Source: JAYUHK01 sp043767025
Lineage (GTDB): Bacteria > Bacteroidota > Bacteroidia > Chitinophagales > Saprospiraceae
DNA length: 48,693 nucleotides
Direction of reading: 5' to 3'
Assembly (NCBI GenBank): GCA_043767025.1
Contig: JAYUHK010000061.1
Span: 1 to 48,693, forward strand
Part shown: piece by piece, positions 8,932-17,264 of the stretch
Layout of the letters: each line of letters opens with the position of its first letter
How positions within the stretch are numbered: the first letter of the stretch is position 1
Notes under the pieces: model-generated
Database searches by the model: none
What the model was told of the DNA's origin: nothing
Seen by the model: only the letters and a program-made list of their open reading frames with translations
Translations under genes and position numbers: made by a program

Positions 8932-8963
8932 TTTGGAAACTTAACTATTTCGCTCTAATTTTG
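8932..8963 (+). promoter_or_regulatory. Strong Bacteroidota-type promoter of the Cys-rich protein gene
   Basis: TTTG (8932-8935), a 20-bp spacer, then TAATTTTG (8956-8963), a full match to the -33/-7 consensus. The start ATG at 9009 is 45 bp downstream of the -7 box. Because the box sits at 8956-8963, the in-frame TTG at 8961 cannot be the start codon. Confidence 0.7.
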
Positions 8964-9008
8964 TCATTGTGTTTTAGATTTTATAAATTTTTTAAAAAAA
9001 ATTCAATT

Positions 9009-9359
9009 ATGAAAAAATTATTTTGTTTAATGTTGTTAGTGAGCGGCTTTGCGGTCGCCAGTATGAATGCTCAAAGCTGCTCAAAAGCGGTGTCAGGAGT
9101 AGAAAGCAAAAAGTGCTGCGCAAACCCACACCCGGGCTGCAAAGAAAGTGGAACTGCTGCAGCATCTGCGGGAGGCACTGTCGGAGCGGCTGCGTTGGCT
9201 GAAACAACGGCTGCACCAGTAGCTGCTGAAGCACCAGCGAAAGTTTGTGCTAAAGGAAAGGCTTGCTGCGCGGGCAAAAAAATGACCAACGGTACAGCTT
9301 CTGCTGAAAAAGCAACGCCAAGATTGGTGGCTGCGAAGAAAGAAAGCACGAATAACTAA
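9009..9359 (+). CDS. Small secreted Cys- and Ala-rich protein
   Basis: A 116-residue product with a clear signal peptide (MKKLFCLMLLVSGFAVASMNAQ). The mature part has two cysteine clusters, SCSKAVSGVESKKCC...HPGC at the start and KVCAKGKACCAGKK near residue 80. They are separated by an Ala/Glu/Thr-rich linker and followed by a lysine-rich tail. I do not recognise a family. The paired CC and CxxGxxCC patterns would suit metal binding or disulfides in the periplasm or on the surface, but this is inference. The gene has its own strong promoter and a strong terminator, so it is a single-gene unit that could be well expressed. The low-complexity linker suggests a flexible or anchored protein rather than an enzyme. 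Confidence 0.75.
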   Translation: MKKLFCLMLLVSGFAVASMNAQSCSKAVSGVESKKCCANPHPGCKESGTAAASAGGTVGAAALAETTAAPVAAEAPAKVCAKGKACCAGKKMTNGTASAEKATPRLVAAKKESTNN

Positions 9360-9384
9360 TATTTTAGTGCTAATGAATGCGTCT

Positions 9385-9419
9385 AAAAAGGCTGCTCAAA
9401 TTTTTTGAGCAGCCTTTTT
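9385..9419. terminator. Bidirectional terminator that also encodes the end of the NUDIX gene
   Basis: A 16-bp perfect stem (AAAAAGGCTGCTCAAA with its complement) with a TTT loop, flanked by T-runs on both strands. It serves the plus-strand Cys-rich gene and the convergent NUDIX gene. The last codons of the NUDIX gene (stop at 9398-9396) are inside one arm. Confidence 0.85.
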
Positions 9420-9869
9420 AGTTTTTGCCTTGAGCGGAGTTTCTGCAAAAGTGATGCCTTTAAGGTAACTTTTCAACGCAAGTTTCGTGTTGTCTGAAAT
9501 ATTTTTTGGTAAATCTTCCACTGCGAACCAATTTACACGCTTGAACTTTTTGGGTTCTTTGGATTCTAAATCGCCTTTCCATTTGTCGGCTTTAAAATAA
9601 AGCGTCACAATCCGACGATTTTTATCTTTTAACTGAAACATCACAAACGCCAAGCTCAAATTTTTGGTGTCCAACAAAATACCCGCTTCCTCCGCACTTT
9701 CGCGAATAAGTGCAGCCGTAGCGACTTCTTCGGATTCGATTTTGCCCCCCACCAATGAGTATTTACCGCCATTTTGGGTTGTTTGAGCCAGAAAAAGCCA
9801 CTTGCCTTTGTCCTGTAAAAATAATTTTACTACCAACGTAGTGACGACAATCTGTTCGATATTTGGCAT
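9396..9869 (-). CDS. NUDIX hydrolase
   Basis: A 157-residue cytoplasmic NUDIX protein, a family that hydrolyses nucleoside diphosphates linked to another group. The NUDIX box covers residues 42-64 (G42-x5-E48-x7-R56-E57-x2-E60-E61-x-G63), with the metal-binding glutamates in place. The substrate cannot be read from the box. The SLVGGK context is like MutT/ADP-ribose-type proteins. The C-terminus, TKKAAQKI, is basic and is encoded by the arm of the terminator hairpin, so the tail may simply be what the terminator dictates. The gene stands alone, with a candidate -7 box 30 bp upstream. Confidence 0.88.
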   Translation of the reverse strand: MPNIEQIVVTTLVVKLFLQDKGKWLFLAQTTQNGGKYSLVGGKIESEEVATAALIRESAEEAGILLDTKNLSLAFVMFQLKDKNRRIVTLYFKADKWKGDLESKEPKKFKRVNWFAVEDLPKNISDNTKLALKSYLKGITFAETPLKAKTKKAAQKI

Positions 9870-9899
9870 TTTGTTGTTAAATTATTCAGTAAATTTATC

Positions 9900-9938
9900 C
9901 AAAATTAGGAATGAAGAAAAAATAAAGTACTCAATTTT
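9900..9938 (-). promoter_or_regulatory. Candidate NUDIX promoter with a 34-bp box shared with the SGNH hydrolase gene
   Basis: On the minus strand TAATTTTG (9907-9900) fits the -7 box. The 34 bases upstream and overlapping it (9938-9905) recur with one mismatch at 31223-31256, in the same orientation relative to the downstream gene. The core of the box contains AGTACTTTATTTTTTCTTC. It may be a transcription-factor site or a small dispersed repeat. Confidence 0.5.
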
Positions 9939-9978
9939 TTTCAATCAATTCAAGCAATAACAAGGCATTTTTGAGGCG

Positions 9979-9993
9979 CAACGCAGAGCGTTG
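9979..9993. repeat. Small palindrome in the NUDIX/DUF3467 gap
   Basis: CAACGC-AGA-GCGTTG, a 6-bp stem with a 3-nt loop, in the 210-bp gap between two minus-strand genes. There is no T-run after it on either strand, so it is a poor terminator. The rest of the gap is AT-rich and includes a pyrimidine-rich stretch (about 10045-10076) that loosely resembles 29619-29650. Confidence 0.4.
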
Positions 9994-10079
9994 TAAAAAA
10001 AATAACAAGTAATTGGTTGCAATTTAGCAGAAAAAATAAGTAGTTTATTTTAGACACCTTCCCTATACTTTTTACTCTG

Positions 10080-10385
10080 TCACGCTTGCGCTGTCGGCGT
10101 GTTAAAATTCATTGTAGGCATTTGCGACTGGTCGGCATCTTCGATGACTCCGAACTGCTGTTCGTATTTTTTGACGTTGTCAATCATTGCTTTCATCAAG
10201 CGTTTTGCGTGCTGCGGCGTGAGTAAAATCCGTGATTTGACCTTTGCTTTCGGCACATTTGGCACCATGCGGATAAAATCTATCACAAATTCGGACGGCG
10301 AATGTGAGATAATTGCCAAGTTTGAGTACGTTCCTTCCGCCACATCTTCAGGCAATTCGATATTCAGTTGATTCTGATTTTCCAT
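10080..10385 (-). CDS. DUF3467 domain protein
   Basis: A 101-residue cytoplasmic protein, nearly all of it the DUF3467 domain. Recognisable segments are GTYSNLAIISHSPSEFVIDF, the VPKAKVKSRILLTPQHAKRL block and NVKKYEQQFG. The family is small, conserved across many bacteria, and has no assigned function. The gene is not tightly coupled to its neighbours: kdsC is 223 bp upstream and the NUDIX gene 210 bp downstream, all on the same strand. The last 16 residues are polar and probably disordered. Confidence 0.85.
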   Translation of the reverse strand: MENQNQLNIELPEDVAEGTYSNLAIISHSPSEFVIDFIRMVPNVPKAKVKSRILLTPQHAKRLMKAMIDNVKKYEQQFGVIEDADQSQMPTMNFNTPTAQA

Positions 10386-10608
10386 TTTTTTATTTTTATA
10401 GTTTTAGAAATAATCTTGTTATACGTTATTAGAGGGCTAATTGTTTTGTTGAATGACAAGCAAAATATTTTAATCTACAGATTTAGCTTTTTTTCTCGCT
10501 TTAAAACTCTCACCTGTACTTTTTACCTCTGCTCCGATTTATGCTATATTGAGATAAAGAAAATAATCAAATACATTTTACTCCTAAAAATGTCACAAAA
10601 AGCGAAAA

Positions 10609-11106
10609 TTATTTCCATTCGTGGTTAAGTTTTAGGACTTTTTCAATTACATCGCGGACGCAGCCCGCACCACCCACGAAGGGCGAAATATACCTCGCCA
10701 CGGCGGCTACTTCGGCTACTGCATCAGCTGGACTGCACGGCAATCCAACCCTTCGCATCGGCGGAATATCGGGCATATCGTCGCCCATATACAGTATTTT
10801 GGACTCGTCAATTTCGTAGGTTTGGATAAAATTATCGTAGGCTTCGATTTTATTCATCGTTCTCATATAGACTTTATCAATACCTAAATTGAGTAATCTG
10901 CGCTCTACGCCGGGAGAATTTCCGCCCGTAATAATCGCAATATGATAGCCCAAAGAAGCGGCAAGTTGCATTGCGTAGCCATCGCGCGTATTCATGGTAC
11001 GCAACAAAGCACCGTCTTCCTGCACCAATACTTGACCGTCTGTAAGTACTCCATCTACGTCGAAAATAAAAGCTTCAATATTTTTAAAATGCTCTAAATT
11101 GTTCAT
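10609..11106 (-). CDS. kdsC: KDO-8-phosphate phosphatase (HAD family)
   Basis: KdsC removes phosphate from 3-deoxy-D-manno-octulosonate 8-phosphate in the synthesis of the lipopolysaccharide inner core. The 165-residue product is the usual length for a cap-less HAD phosphatase. D16 and D18 in FIFDVDGVLTDG are the nucleophile and acid/base. The block IITGGNSPGVERR carries the second motif, and GDDMPDIPPMRRVGLPCSPADA the fourth. GGAGCVRDVIEKVL at the end is typical of the family. The gene follows the beta-galactosidase gene with a 23-bp gap on the same strand and may share its transcript, although the two functions are unrelated. Confidence 0.92.
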   Translation of the reverse strand: MNNLEHFKNIEAFIFDVDGVLTDGQVLVQEDGALLRTMNTRDGYAMQLAASLGYHIAIITGGNSPGVERRLLNLGIDKVYMRTMNKIEAYDNFIQTYEIDESKILYMGDDMPDIPPMRRVGLPCSPADAVAEVAAVARYISPFVGGAGCVRDVIEKVLKLNHEWK

Positions 11107-11129
11107 TTACAGTTGATTATATATAAAAA

Positions 11130-14100
11130 TTAATTAAAATTAAGTTTGAATTTAAAGGAATAATTGCGGTAAGGAAGTTGATACTTTTTTAGAGGATAAG
11201 TACTCCAGCTGTCCACGCCCGCCAATCCTGTCTGAAAACCGTCTATGTTTACCTGTGTTGTTTCCGACGGTTTTAAGTCGCCTGTGTGACGATTGTGCTT
11301 GATAAAACCTTCGTCTAACTGTTCGTCAAAATAATGCTTCACTGTGACATTCAATAATTTCTCTCCTTCTACCTTCAAGCTCTGATTAAGTGATGTAGAG
11401 GAGATTTCTGACCACCGAATATCGGACTTGTTACCAGTTTCTTGAGGGCGAACATACGAAAAAAATTGCTCTTTGACAGACTGCGAATACAAGCCAACGA
11501 ATGCGCTGGTTTTTCTATCCACATAGTTTTCGTAGGGTCCTCGACCATAAAAATCAACATTTTCAAAGCCTTTCGCTAATTCTAACTGCATACCAAAACG
11601 GGGAAGTATCGAAATATTTTTGGTAGAATCGGTCATCAATATTTGCTCCACCGTCATCTCGCCCTCTGAATTTATGACATACATAATTTTCAATTTTGAA
11701 GAAACTACGGGAATAGAAAAATTTGCAGTCAAAACAATATTTTTATCATTTGTCGAATTGAGTGACATATTTTCTAAAAGATAACCATTTTGACTTGCAG
11801 CTTTCCATACTTTGGAATTAACAGGAAGGTTCGACCCCAAGTCGTTGTCGGTTGGCGCGCGCCAAAAGTTAGGTTTCAGAGTACTACCAACTGCCAAAAA
11901 AGGTTTTCCGTTGCGCTCGAAATTGGTCAAAAGACCAGTTTGACGGCTAAAAACTGCCTTCATTTTAGAGCTTGAAATAGTGTAGGCATCTATACTTTCT
12001 TGTGTTTTTAGACTGTCACTTTCTTTTAAAATTAAATTATTTTTCCAAATTCCCTTCAGGGCAAATTGTTCCGCCGCTATTTCGTGATTTTTTAGCAAAA
12101 AAGATTCCGTTTCTTTTAGCTTAAAACTCAAATTTAAAAAATATTCTTGGCACACTTTATCTACCTTTGTGTTGATAATCAATGTTTTACGAGTTCGAGG
12201 TGCAACAGATAAGTCATTTATCACACCTTTTTTAAGCAACTTTCCGTCGCCAATTATTTGCCATTCCATTCGGACATTGTCCAAATTCTTGAAAAAATAT
12301 TCGTTAAAAATCTCCACCGTCTGTTCGTCAATCATTTTAGCAGAAATATCTTGATATACTTTTTTGACTTCATAAACGTGCGGATTTGGTTTTCTACTCG
12401 GAGCAAAAAGTCCGTTGCACATAAAATTTTGATCCGTAGGTGCATTAGCGGGACCATAATCGCCACCGTAGGTAATCACAGTGTCACGATTTTCATTTAT
12501 TTTATAAAATCCTTGATCTACAAAGTCCCAAATATAGCCGCCCTGAAAAGTTTCATTTCCCTTGATAATATCCCAATATTCTTTAAAATTTCCAACCGAA
12601 TTTCCCATCGCGTGCGCATATTCACACATAATAAATGGGCGCGTGGTGTCCGGATTTTGGGCATACGCAATCATTTCGTCGGGGTGCGGATACATCGGAC
12701 AAATAACATCAGTGTTCCACTCAAACATAATTTTTCCGCCTTCGCTCACGTCCGTACGCTCATATTGCACAGGTCTTGACGGGTCGCGCTGCTTAATCCA
12801 GTTGTAACATTCGTACATATTATAACCATTTCCAGCTTCGTTGCCCAAACTCCAAGTGATGATAGACGGGTGATTTTTATCTCGCTCAATGGCTCTTTGA
12901 ACGCGAGTTAGGTGCGCCGTTTTCCAAGAAGGTTTATTTGCCAAAGTGCGACTCAAATTGTAGTACATTCCGTGAGATTCGATGTTCGCTTCGTCTATCA
13001 TATAGATTCCAACCCTGTCACAAAGTTCGTAAAAATATTCGTCATTTGGATAGTGTGAAGTCCGTACAGCGTTGATGTTGTACTCTTTCATAAGACGAAC
13101 ATCGGTCTCCATTAATTCTCTCGAAATACATTGGCTTGTGACAGGGTCAGCTTCATGCCTATTCACGCCTTTGATATAAATTTTTTCTCCATTGACATAA
13201 AAATGCCCGTGTTTAATTTCTACTTTTCGGAAACCAATATTTTGAGGAATAACCTCCAATATTTTATCATTTTCGTCCAATACAGTTGTCAAAAGTTGAT
13301 ACAAATTTGGCGTTTCAGCCGACCACTTTTTGGGCGTTTTAACTTCAAAAGTCATCACTTTATTTTTTATAAAATTTTCTATGTCAATATTTTTGGAAAA
13401 CACAATATCTTGATTGTCAAGGAGTTCAATTTTTATTTTTTTATTTTTACTAAATTCTGAACCTAAAAAATCCAGCGAAATTCCTAAACTACCATTTTGA
13501 TAGTTTGCGTCTAAATCTGCCTGAATATCAATATCTCTAACACCAAATTTGTTGCGCGACACCAAATAACAATCGCGTGTAATACCACTCACGCGCCACA
13601 TATCTTGACACTCCAAATAAGTGCCATCGCTCCAGCGCATGACCTGTAAAGCAATCTTATTTTTCCCAATTTTTAGATATTTTGTGACATTGAACTCTTG
13701 CGGCAGTTTTCCGTCTTCCCCGTAGCCCACATATTGCCCATTTATCCAGACTGCGAGGTTGGATTTTGCGGCACCGATGTGGACAAAAATCTGCTTCTCG
13801 TCCAAAAAATTTCGACTGATTTCGACCTCTTTCCGATACATTCCCACTGGATTATAGTCGGTCGGTATGCGCGGAGGGTCGGCTTTTTGAAGGTGCATAA
13901 ACTCATAACCATGATTGATGTAAATGGGATAACCGTAGCCATTTACCTCCCAAACGGCTGGAATTTTGAACATATCCCATTGATTATCAACATATTCCGC
14001 ACTGTCCCAACCTTTTGGAGCAAGCGACGGATTTTCTACCCACTTAAACCTCCAACTACCATTTAATGTGGTATAATTGGACGACTGACTCCAATCTCCG

Positions 14101-14273
14101 ATTTGGGCTTGTTTCGCATTTTCGAAGGCGAAAAAAGTAGCGTGCATCGGCTCTCTATTCTCTTCCACACGTTTTTCGTTCATCCATAAATCTTTAGAAA
14201 TACTAATCTGCGCAGCGCAGGGAAGGCGATAAAAGCTACTAAAAATCAACAGGAATAAAGAAATTTGTTTCAT
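11130..14273 (-). CDS. Secreted glycoside hydrolase family 2 beta-galactosidase
   Basis: A 1047-residue LacZ-type enzyme with a signal peptide (MKQISLFLLIFSSFYRLPCAAQ), so it acts in the periplasm or outside the cell. The order is the five-domain one: a sugar-binding jelly roll (about 45-220), an Ig-like domain, a TIM barrel, another Ig-like domain and the beta-sandwich small chain. The acid/base is E479 in SLGNEAGNG and the nucleophile is E551 in MCEYAHAMGNS. HYPNDEYFYELCD and the W-rich VWEVNGYGYPIYINH blocks are typical of GH2. No susCD pair or regulator lies beside it, so it is not in an obvious polysaccharide-utilisation locus. The start at 14273 opens the signal peptide; the preceding MGV codons are less likely. 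Confidence 0.9.
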   Translation of the reverse strand: MKQISLFLLIFSSFYRLPCAAQISISKDLWMNEKRVEENREPMHATFFAFENAKQAQIGDWSQSSNYTTLNGSWRFKWVENPSLAPKGWDSAEYVDNQWDMFKIPAVWEVNGYGYPIYINHGYEFMHLQKADPPRIPTDYNPVGMYRKEVEISRNFLDEKQIFVHIGAAKSNLAVWINGQYVGYGEDGKLPQEFNVTKYLKIGKNKIALQVMRWSDGTYLECQDMWRVSGITRDCYLVSRNKFGVRDIDIQADLDANYQNGSLGISLDFLGSEFSKNKKIKIELLDNQDIVFSKNIDIENFIKNKVMTFEVKTPKKWSAETPNLYQLLTTVLDENDKILEVIPQNIGFRKVEIKHGHFYVNGEKIYIKGVNRHEADPVTSQCISRELMETDVRLMKEYNINAVRTSHYPNDEYFYELCDRVGIYMIDEANIESHGMYYNLSRTLANKPSWKTAHLTRVQRAIERDKNHPSIITWSLGNEAGNGYNMYECYNWIKQRDPSRPVQYERTDVSEGGKIMFEWNTDVICPMYPHPDEMIAYAQNPDTTRPFIMCEYAHAMGNSVGNFKEYWDIIKGNETFQGGYIWDFVDQGFYKINENRDTVITYGGDYGPANAPTDQNFMCNGLFAPSRKPNPHVYEVKKVYQDISAKMIDEQTVEIFNEYFFKNLDNVRMEWQIIGDGKLLKKGVINDLSVAPRTRKTLIINTKVDKVCQEYFLNLSFKLKETESFLLKNHEIAAEQFALKGIWKNNLILKESDSLKTQESIDAYTISSSKMKAVFSRQTGLLTNFERNGKPFLAVGSTLKPNFWRAPTDNDLGSNLPVNSKVWKAASQNGYLLENMSLNSTNDKNIVLTANFSIPVVSSKLKIMYVINSEGEMTVEQILMTDSTKNISILPRFGMQLELAKGFENVDFYGRGPYENYVDRKTSAFVGLYSQSVKEQFFSYVRPQETGNKSDIRWSEISSTSLNQSLKVEGEKLLNVTVKHYFDEQLDEGFIKHNRHTGDLKPSETTQVNIDGFQTGLAGVDSWSTYPLKKYQLPYRNYSFKFKLNFN

Positions 14274-14630
14274 AACACCCAATCATTAAAGATTAAAAAA
14301 TTATTTTTTGCCAAAAGTACAAAAAAGTATAAAATGAATTGGTTTTATTTCTCAAATTCAATAACTTTGCTTCCATATTGACCAGTTAGGCGCAACCAAC
14401 ATTTTTGGCTCGACACTTATTTTGTCATCTATTGTGTAGCGCAAGAAGCGTAGGGCGGGCTTCGACCTTTGTTTTCAAAGGCTTTTCGGCAACGAAATAG
14501 GAAGATTACTGAAAGTTTTTGGCTACCTAAATCCTGATTTTTTGGAGCTTCCAAAAATCTTAAGCGTCTATCTGGTCATTTTTTCTTATCCTATTTGTCA
14601 CAAATTTCCCATAAAAATTATTTTATTGCT
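14274..14630. other. Divergent non-coding gap between the beta-galactosidase and M1 peptidase genes
   Basis: A 357-bp gap with no credible gene. On the minus strand TACTTTTG (14319-14312) is a -7 candidate for the beta-galactosidase. On the plus strand TAACTTTG (14362-14369), with TTG 20 bp upstream (14339-14341), is a candidate for the M1 gene, although its leader would be over 250 bases. Two small hairpins lie inside that leader: CCTTTG-TTTT-CAAAGG (14466-14481) and TTTTTGGA-GCT-TCCAAAAA (14539-14557). They could be a leader structure or a weak terminator. Confidence 0.5.
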
Positions 14631-16607
14631 ATGAAAAAATTATTCCTTTTTTGCGCCTGCACGATATTTTTCCATTACTCACTTGCCGCTCAAACTCCAC
14701 TGTCAAACGGAAATATTTATGAAAAAAATATCTCCGAAAGTGAGGCGAAAATTGCAAAAGCAAATAATGAGCTTCAAGAATTGCATAATTTGAATACCTC
14801 CAATTATGATGTAAAATATTACCGTCTTGCAGTCGAAATAAATCCAAATATTAATTTTATTAGTGGAATTGTGACAAATTATTTCACACCGACAGAAGAT
14901 GTAGGAATGTCCGAAATTAAATTGGACTGCGCGGCAGCACTTCAAGTAGATTCAGCAAAATATCATGGAAACAATGTCACATTTTCGGTAGTAAGCGACG
15001 AACAAAGAACTTTTTACTTCCCTATAACTATCACAAAAGGAAATTTAGATAGTTTGACTATTTTTTATCACGGAACTCCAGTAAGTACTGGATTTGGTTC
15101 GTTTTATAAAGGCGTTCACGGTGCAAATTCTGCACCTATTATCTGGACTTTTTCTGTTCCCTATGGCGCAAAAGACTGGTGGATTTGCAAAAATACATTG
15201 GACGATAAGGCGGATTCTTTAGATTTATTCGTAAAAACACTGTCACAATATAAGGCGGCTGGAAATGGAAAATTGGTCGAAATACTACCCGATGCGGACG
15301 GAATTTCACATACTTTTCACTGGAAGCACCGCTACCCTATCACGAGCTATTTGGTGGCAACATCCGTGACCAATTATTCGAGTTATTCGGATTATTTGGT
15401 AAGCCCAAACAGCGATTCGTTAGAGATTTTAAACTTCGTTTATCCCGAAAATCTGGCTGCTGCAAAGCAAGGAACTAACGCTTTATTGCCTGTAATTCAA
15501 TTTTACGAAAGTAAATTTGGCAAATATCCGTTCAGAAAAGAAAAATTTGGTCATGCGCAATTCGGCTGGGGAGGCGGAATGGAGCATCAAACGATGGTTT
15601 TTGTGACTAATTTCGACAAAGGTTTGTTGGCTCACGAACTTGCCCATCAGTGGTTTGGAGATGCTATTACCTGCGGTACTTTCAAAGATGTGTGGTTAAA
15701 TGAAGGATTTGCAACTTATGTGACAGCGTTGGCAGATGAGCCTAACTCTGCAATCACGTTCAAAAACTGGAAAGGCTCAACCATCAATGCTGTCACCGCG
15801 CAAACGAATGGCTCTGTTTATAGTCCCGACACGACGGATTATAACAGAATATATGACTATCGATTGACGTACCAAAAGGGTGCTATGTTGCTCAATATGT
15901 TGCGGTATAAGATTGGCGATTCGGCTTTTTTTGCAGGTATGAAAGCCTATATGGCGGACACAACTTTGGTCTATAAATATGCCCAAACAATAGATTTCAT
16001 CAACCAAATGACTGTCACGTCAGGTCAAAATTTGTCATTTTTCTTTCAAAAGTGGTTTTACTCCGAAGGATACCCAAAATATGACCTCCGTTGGGCGCAA
16101 ACTGCCGACGCAAAAATTGTAGTAAAGTTGAATCAAACCACGTCACACCCGTCTGTAATTTTTTATGAAATGCCTGTAGAAATACGCTTTAAAAACGCTA
16201 CGCGCGACACAACGGTTCGTTTTGAACATACTTTCAGCGGACAAATTGAATATTTCAATCTTGGTTTTACTCCGACCTTTGTAGGCTTCGACCCCGAAAA
16301 TAATATCGTTTGTAAGAAAACTGTGACAAAAGATATTTCGCTCTCGTCAAGCGAATTAGAAGACGAAAAATTACTCCAAATTGCGCCCAACCCTGTGGCT
16401 AATATACTGAAAGTCAATGTATTAGAAAATTTTATTCAAAAAATATCGCTCTACGATGTAAGCGGAAAATTGATGTCGCAAAAAGAATTTGACCATGCAG
16501 TAGAAGCTGTGATTGATTGCTCTAATTTAACTTCGAGCGCGACTTATTTTGTCGAAATCTTGCTCAACAACCAAAAAATTATCCGCAAAAAAATTATCAA
16601 AATATGA
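14631..16607 (+). CDS. Secreted M1-family metallopeptidase with type A sorting domain
   Basis: A 658-residue zinc peptidase of the M1 (gluzincin) family. After the signal peptide (MKKLFLFCACTIFFHYSLAAQ) come the N-terminal beta domain (about 60-250) and the catalytic domain. The zinc site is H335-E336-x2-H339 in LLAHELAHQWFGD, with E358 in WLNEGF. The exopeptidase loop reads GGGMEH (314-319) where aminopeptidases have GAMEN or GGMEN. The last 75 or so residues (IAPNPVANILKVNV...KKIIKI) form a type A type IX sorting domain, so the enzyme is exported to the surface by the system encoded at 2449-8856. The stop overlaps the start of the next gene by four bases. The start at 14631 opens the signal peptide. 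Confidence 0.9.
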   Translation: MKKLFLFCACTIFFHYSLAAQTPLSNGNIYEKNISESEAKIAKANNELQELHNLNTSNYDVKYYRLAVEINPNINFISGIVTNYFTPTEDVGMSEIKLDCAAALQVDSAKYHGNNVTFSVVSDEQRTFYFPITITKGNLDSLTIFYHGTPVSTGFGSFYKGVHGANSAPIIWTFSVPYGAKDWWICKNTLDDKADSLDLFVKTLSQYKAAGNGKLVEILPDADGISHTFHWKHRYPITSYLVATSVTNYSSYSDYLVSPNSDSLEILNFVYPENLAAAKQGTNALLPVIQFYESKFGKYPFRKEKFGHAQFGWGGGMEHQTMVFVTNFDKGLLAHELAHQWFGDAITCGTFKDVWLNEGFATYVTALADEPNSAITFKNWKGSTINAVTAQTNGSVYSPDTTDYNRIYDYRLTYQKGAMLLNMLRYKIGDSAFFAGMKAYMADTTLVYKYAQTIDFINQMTVTSGQNLSFFFQKWFYSEGYPKYDLRWAQTADAKIVVKLNQTTSHPSVIFYEMPVEIRFKNATRDTTVRFEHTFSGQIEYFNLGFTPTFVGFDPENNIVCKKTVTKDISLSSSELEDEKLLQIAPNPVANILKVNVLENFIQKISLYDVSGKLMSQKEFDHAVEAVIDCSNLTSSATYFVEILLNNQKIIRKKIIKI

Positions 16608-16996
16608 ATTCTTCCGCTTATATTCTGTTTAGAACTGCATCTTTTTTAGCGATGTTGGCGGTCATTATCGGTGCTTTTGGGGCGCACGGCTTGGAAGGAA
16701 AACTAAATCCTGACCAACTTCGCACATTCGAAACCGCAGTAAAATACCACTTTTACCACACGTTTGCAGTCTTTATATCAGCTTTTTTGCACCAATCATA
16801 CCCCAACAAATGGTTGTTTCGGGCGGGCATTGGGTTCGTGTTGGGCATCGTATTTTTTTCGGGTTCGCTTTACTTGATGGCTTGCAAAAATTTATTGAGC
16901 ATCGAAAGTTGGAGCTGGCTCGGACCCATCACGCCTTTGGGTGGTTTATTTTTTATTTTGAGCTGGATTGGATTATTTTTTGCTTGCAAGAAATGA
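16604..16996 (+). CDS. DUF423 (YgdD/TMEM256-like) small membrane protein
   Basis: A 130-residue inner-membrane protein of the DUF423 family. Four membrane helices are visible, near 10-28, 50-65, 72-95 and 105-127. The family signature FLAMLAVIIGAFGAHGLE is in the first helix and GIVFFSGSLYLMAC in the third. Its function is unknown. It starts by an ATGA overlap with the M1 peptidase gene, so translation of the two is probably coupled, but no functional link is evident. Confidence 0.88.
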   Translation: MNSSAYILFRTASFLAMLAVIIGAFGAHGLEGKLNPDQLRTFETAVKYHFYHTFAVFISAFLHQSYPNKWLFRAGIGFVLGIVFFSGSLYLMACKNLLSIESWSWLGPITPLGGLFFILSWIGLFFACKK

Positions 16997-17049
16997 AAAT
17001 TGTGACTGCTTTTTTTTGATGTTTTGTAAAAATTAAAAAATTAGAAAAA

Positions 17050-17099
17050 ACCGTTTATACACCAAAATGACCGTTTATACAGTCAGAACAACCGTTTAA
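17050..17099 (+). promoter_or_regulatory. Three phased LytTR-like operator repeats
   Basis: ACCGTTTAT at 17050-17058 and 17070-17078, and ACCGTTTAA at 17091-17099, with spacers of 11 and 12 bp. The first two match the published LytTR-domain consensus [TA][AC][CA]GTTN[AG][TG] at all nine positions; the third misses only the last. A repeat every 20-21 bp puts the sites on one face of the helix. A -7 box TAACTTTG (17132-17139) begins 32 bp after the last repeat, as expected for an activator site. No LytTR regulator gene is in the window. Confidence 0.6.
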
Positions 17100-17196
17100 A
17101 TGTTTTTAAAATACAGTAATGTCACAGAAACTAACTTTGTCAAATAAAGTTCAAAGAACTATCAATTATTTTTAAAAAATAAATAAAAATATTTTT

Positions 17197-17223
17197 TTTG
17201 TTCAGAAATTAATTCTAATTTTG
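17197..17223 (+). promoter_or_regulatory. Second candidate promoter of the small beta-barrel gene
   Basis: TTTG (17197-17200) and TAATTTTG (17216-17223), a good -7 match with a short 15-bp spacer, 41 bp before the start at 17265. It may act besides the box at 17132-17139 that lies next to the phased repeats. Confidence 0.4.
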
Positions 17224-17264
17224 CATTGTTAAATATCATTAAACCATTTAAAAAACTAATCGAC

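Noticed and set aside
14466..14481. Rho-independent terminator between the beta-galactosidase and M1 genes
   Set aside because: The 6-bp AT-rich stem is weak and followed only by CTTTT; neither gene ends here.
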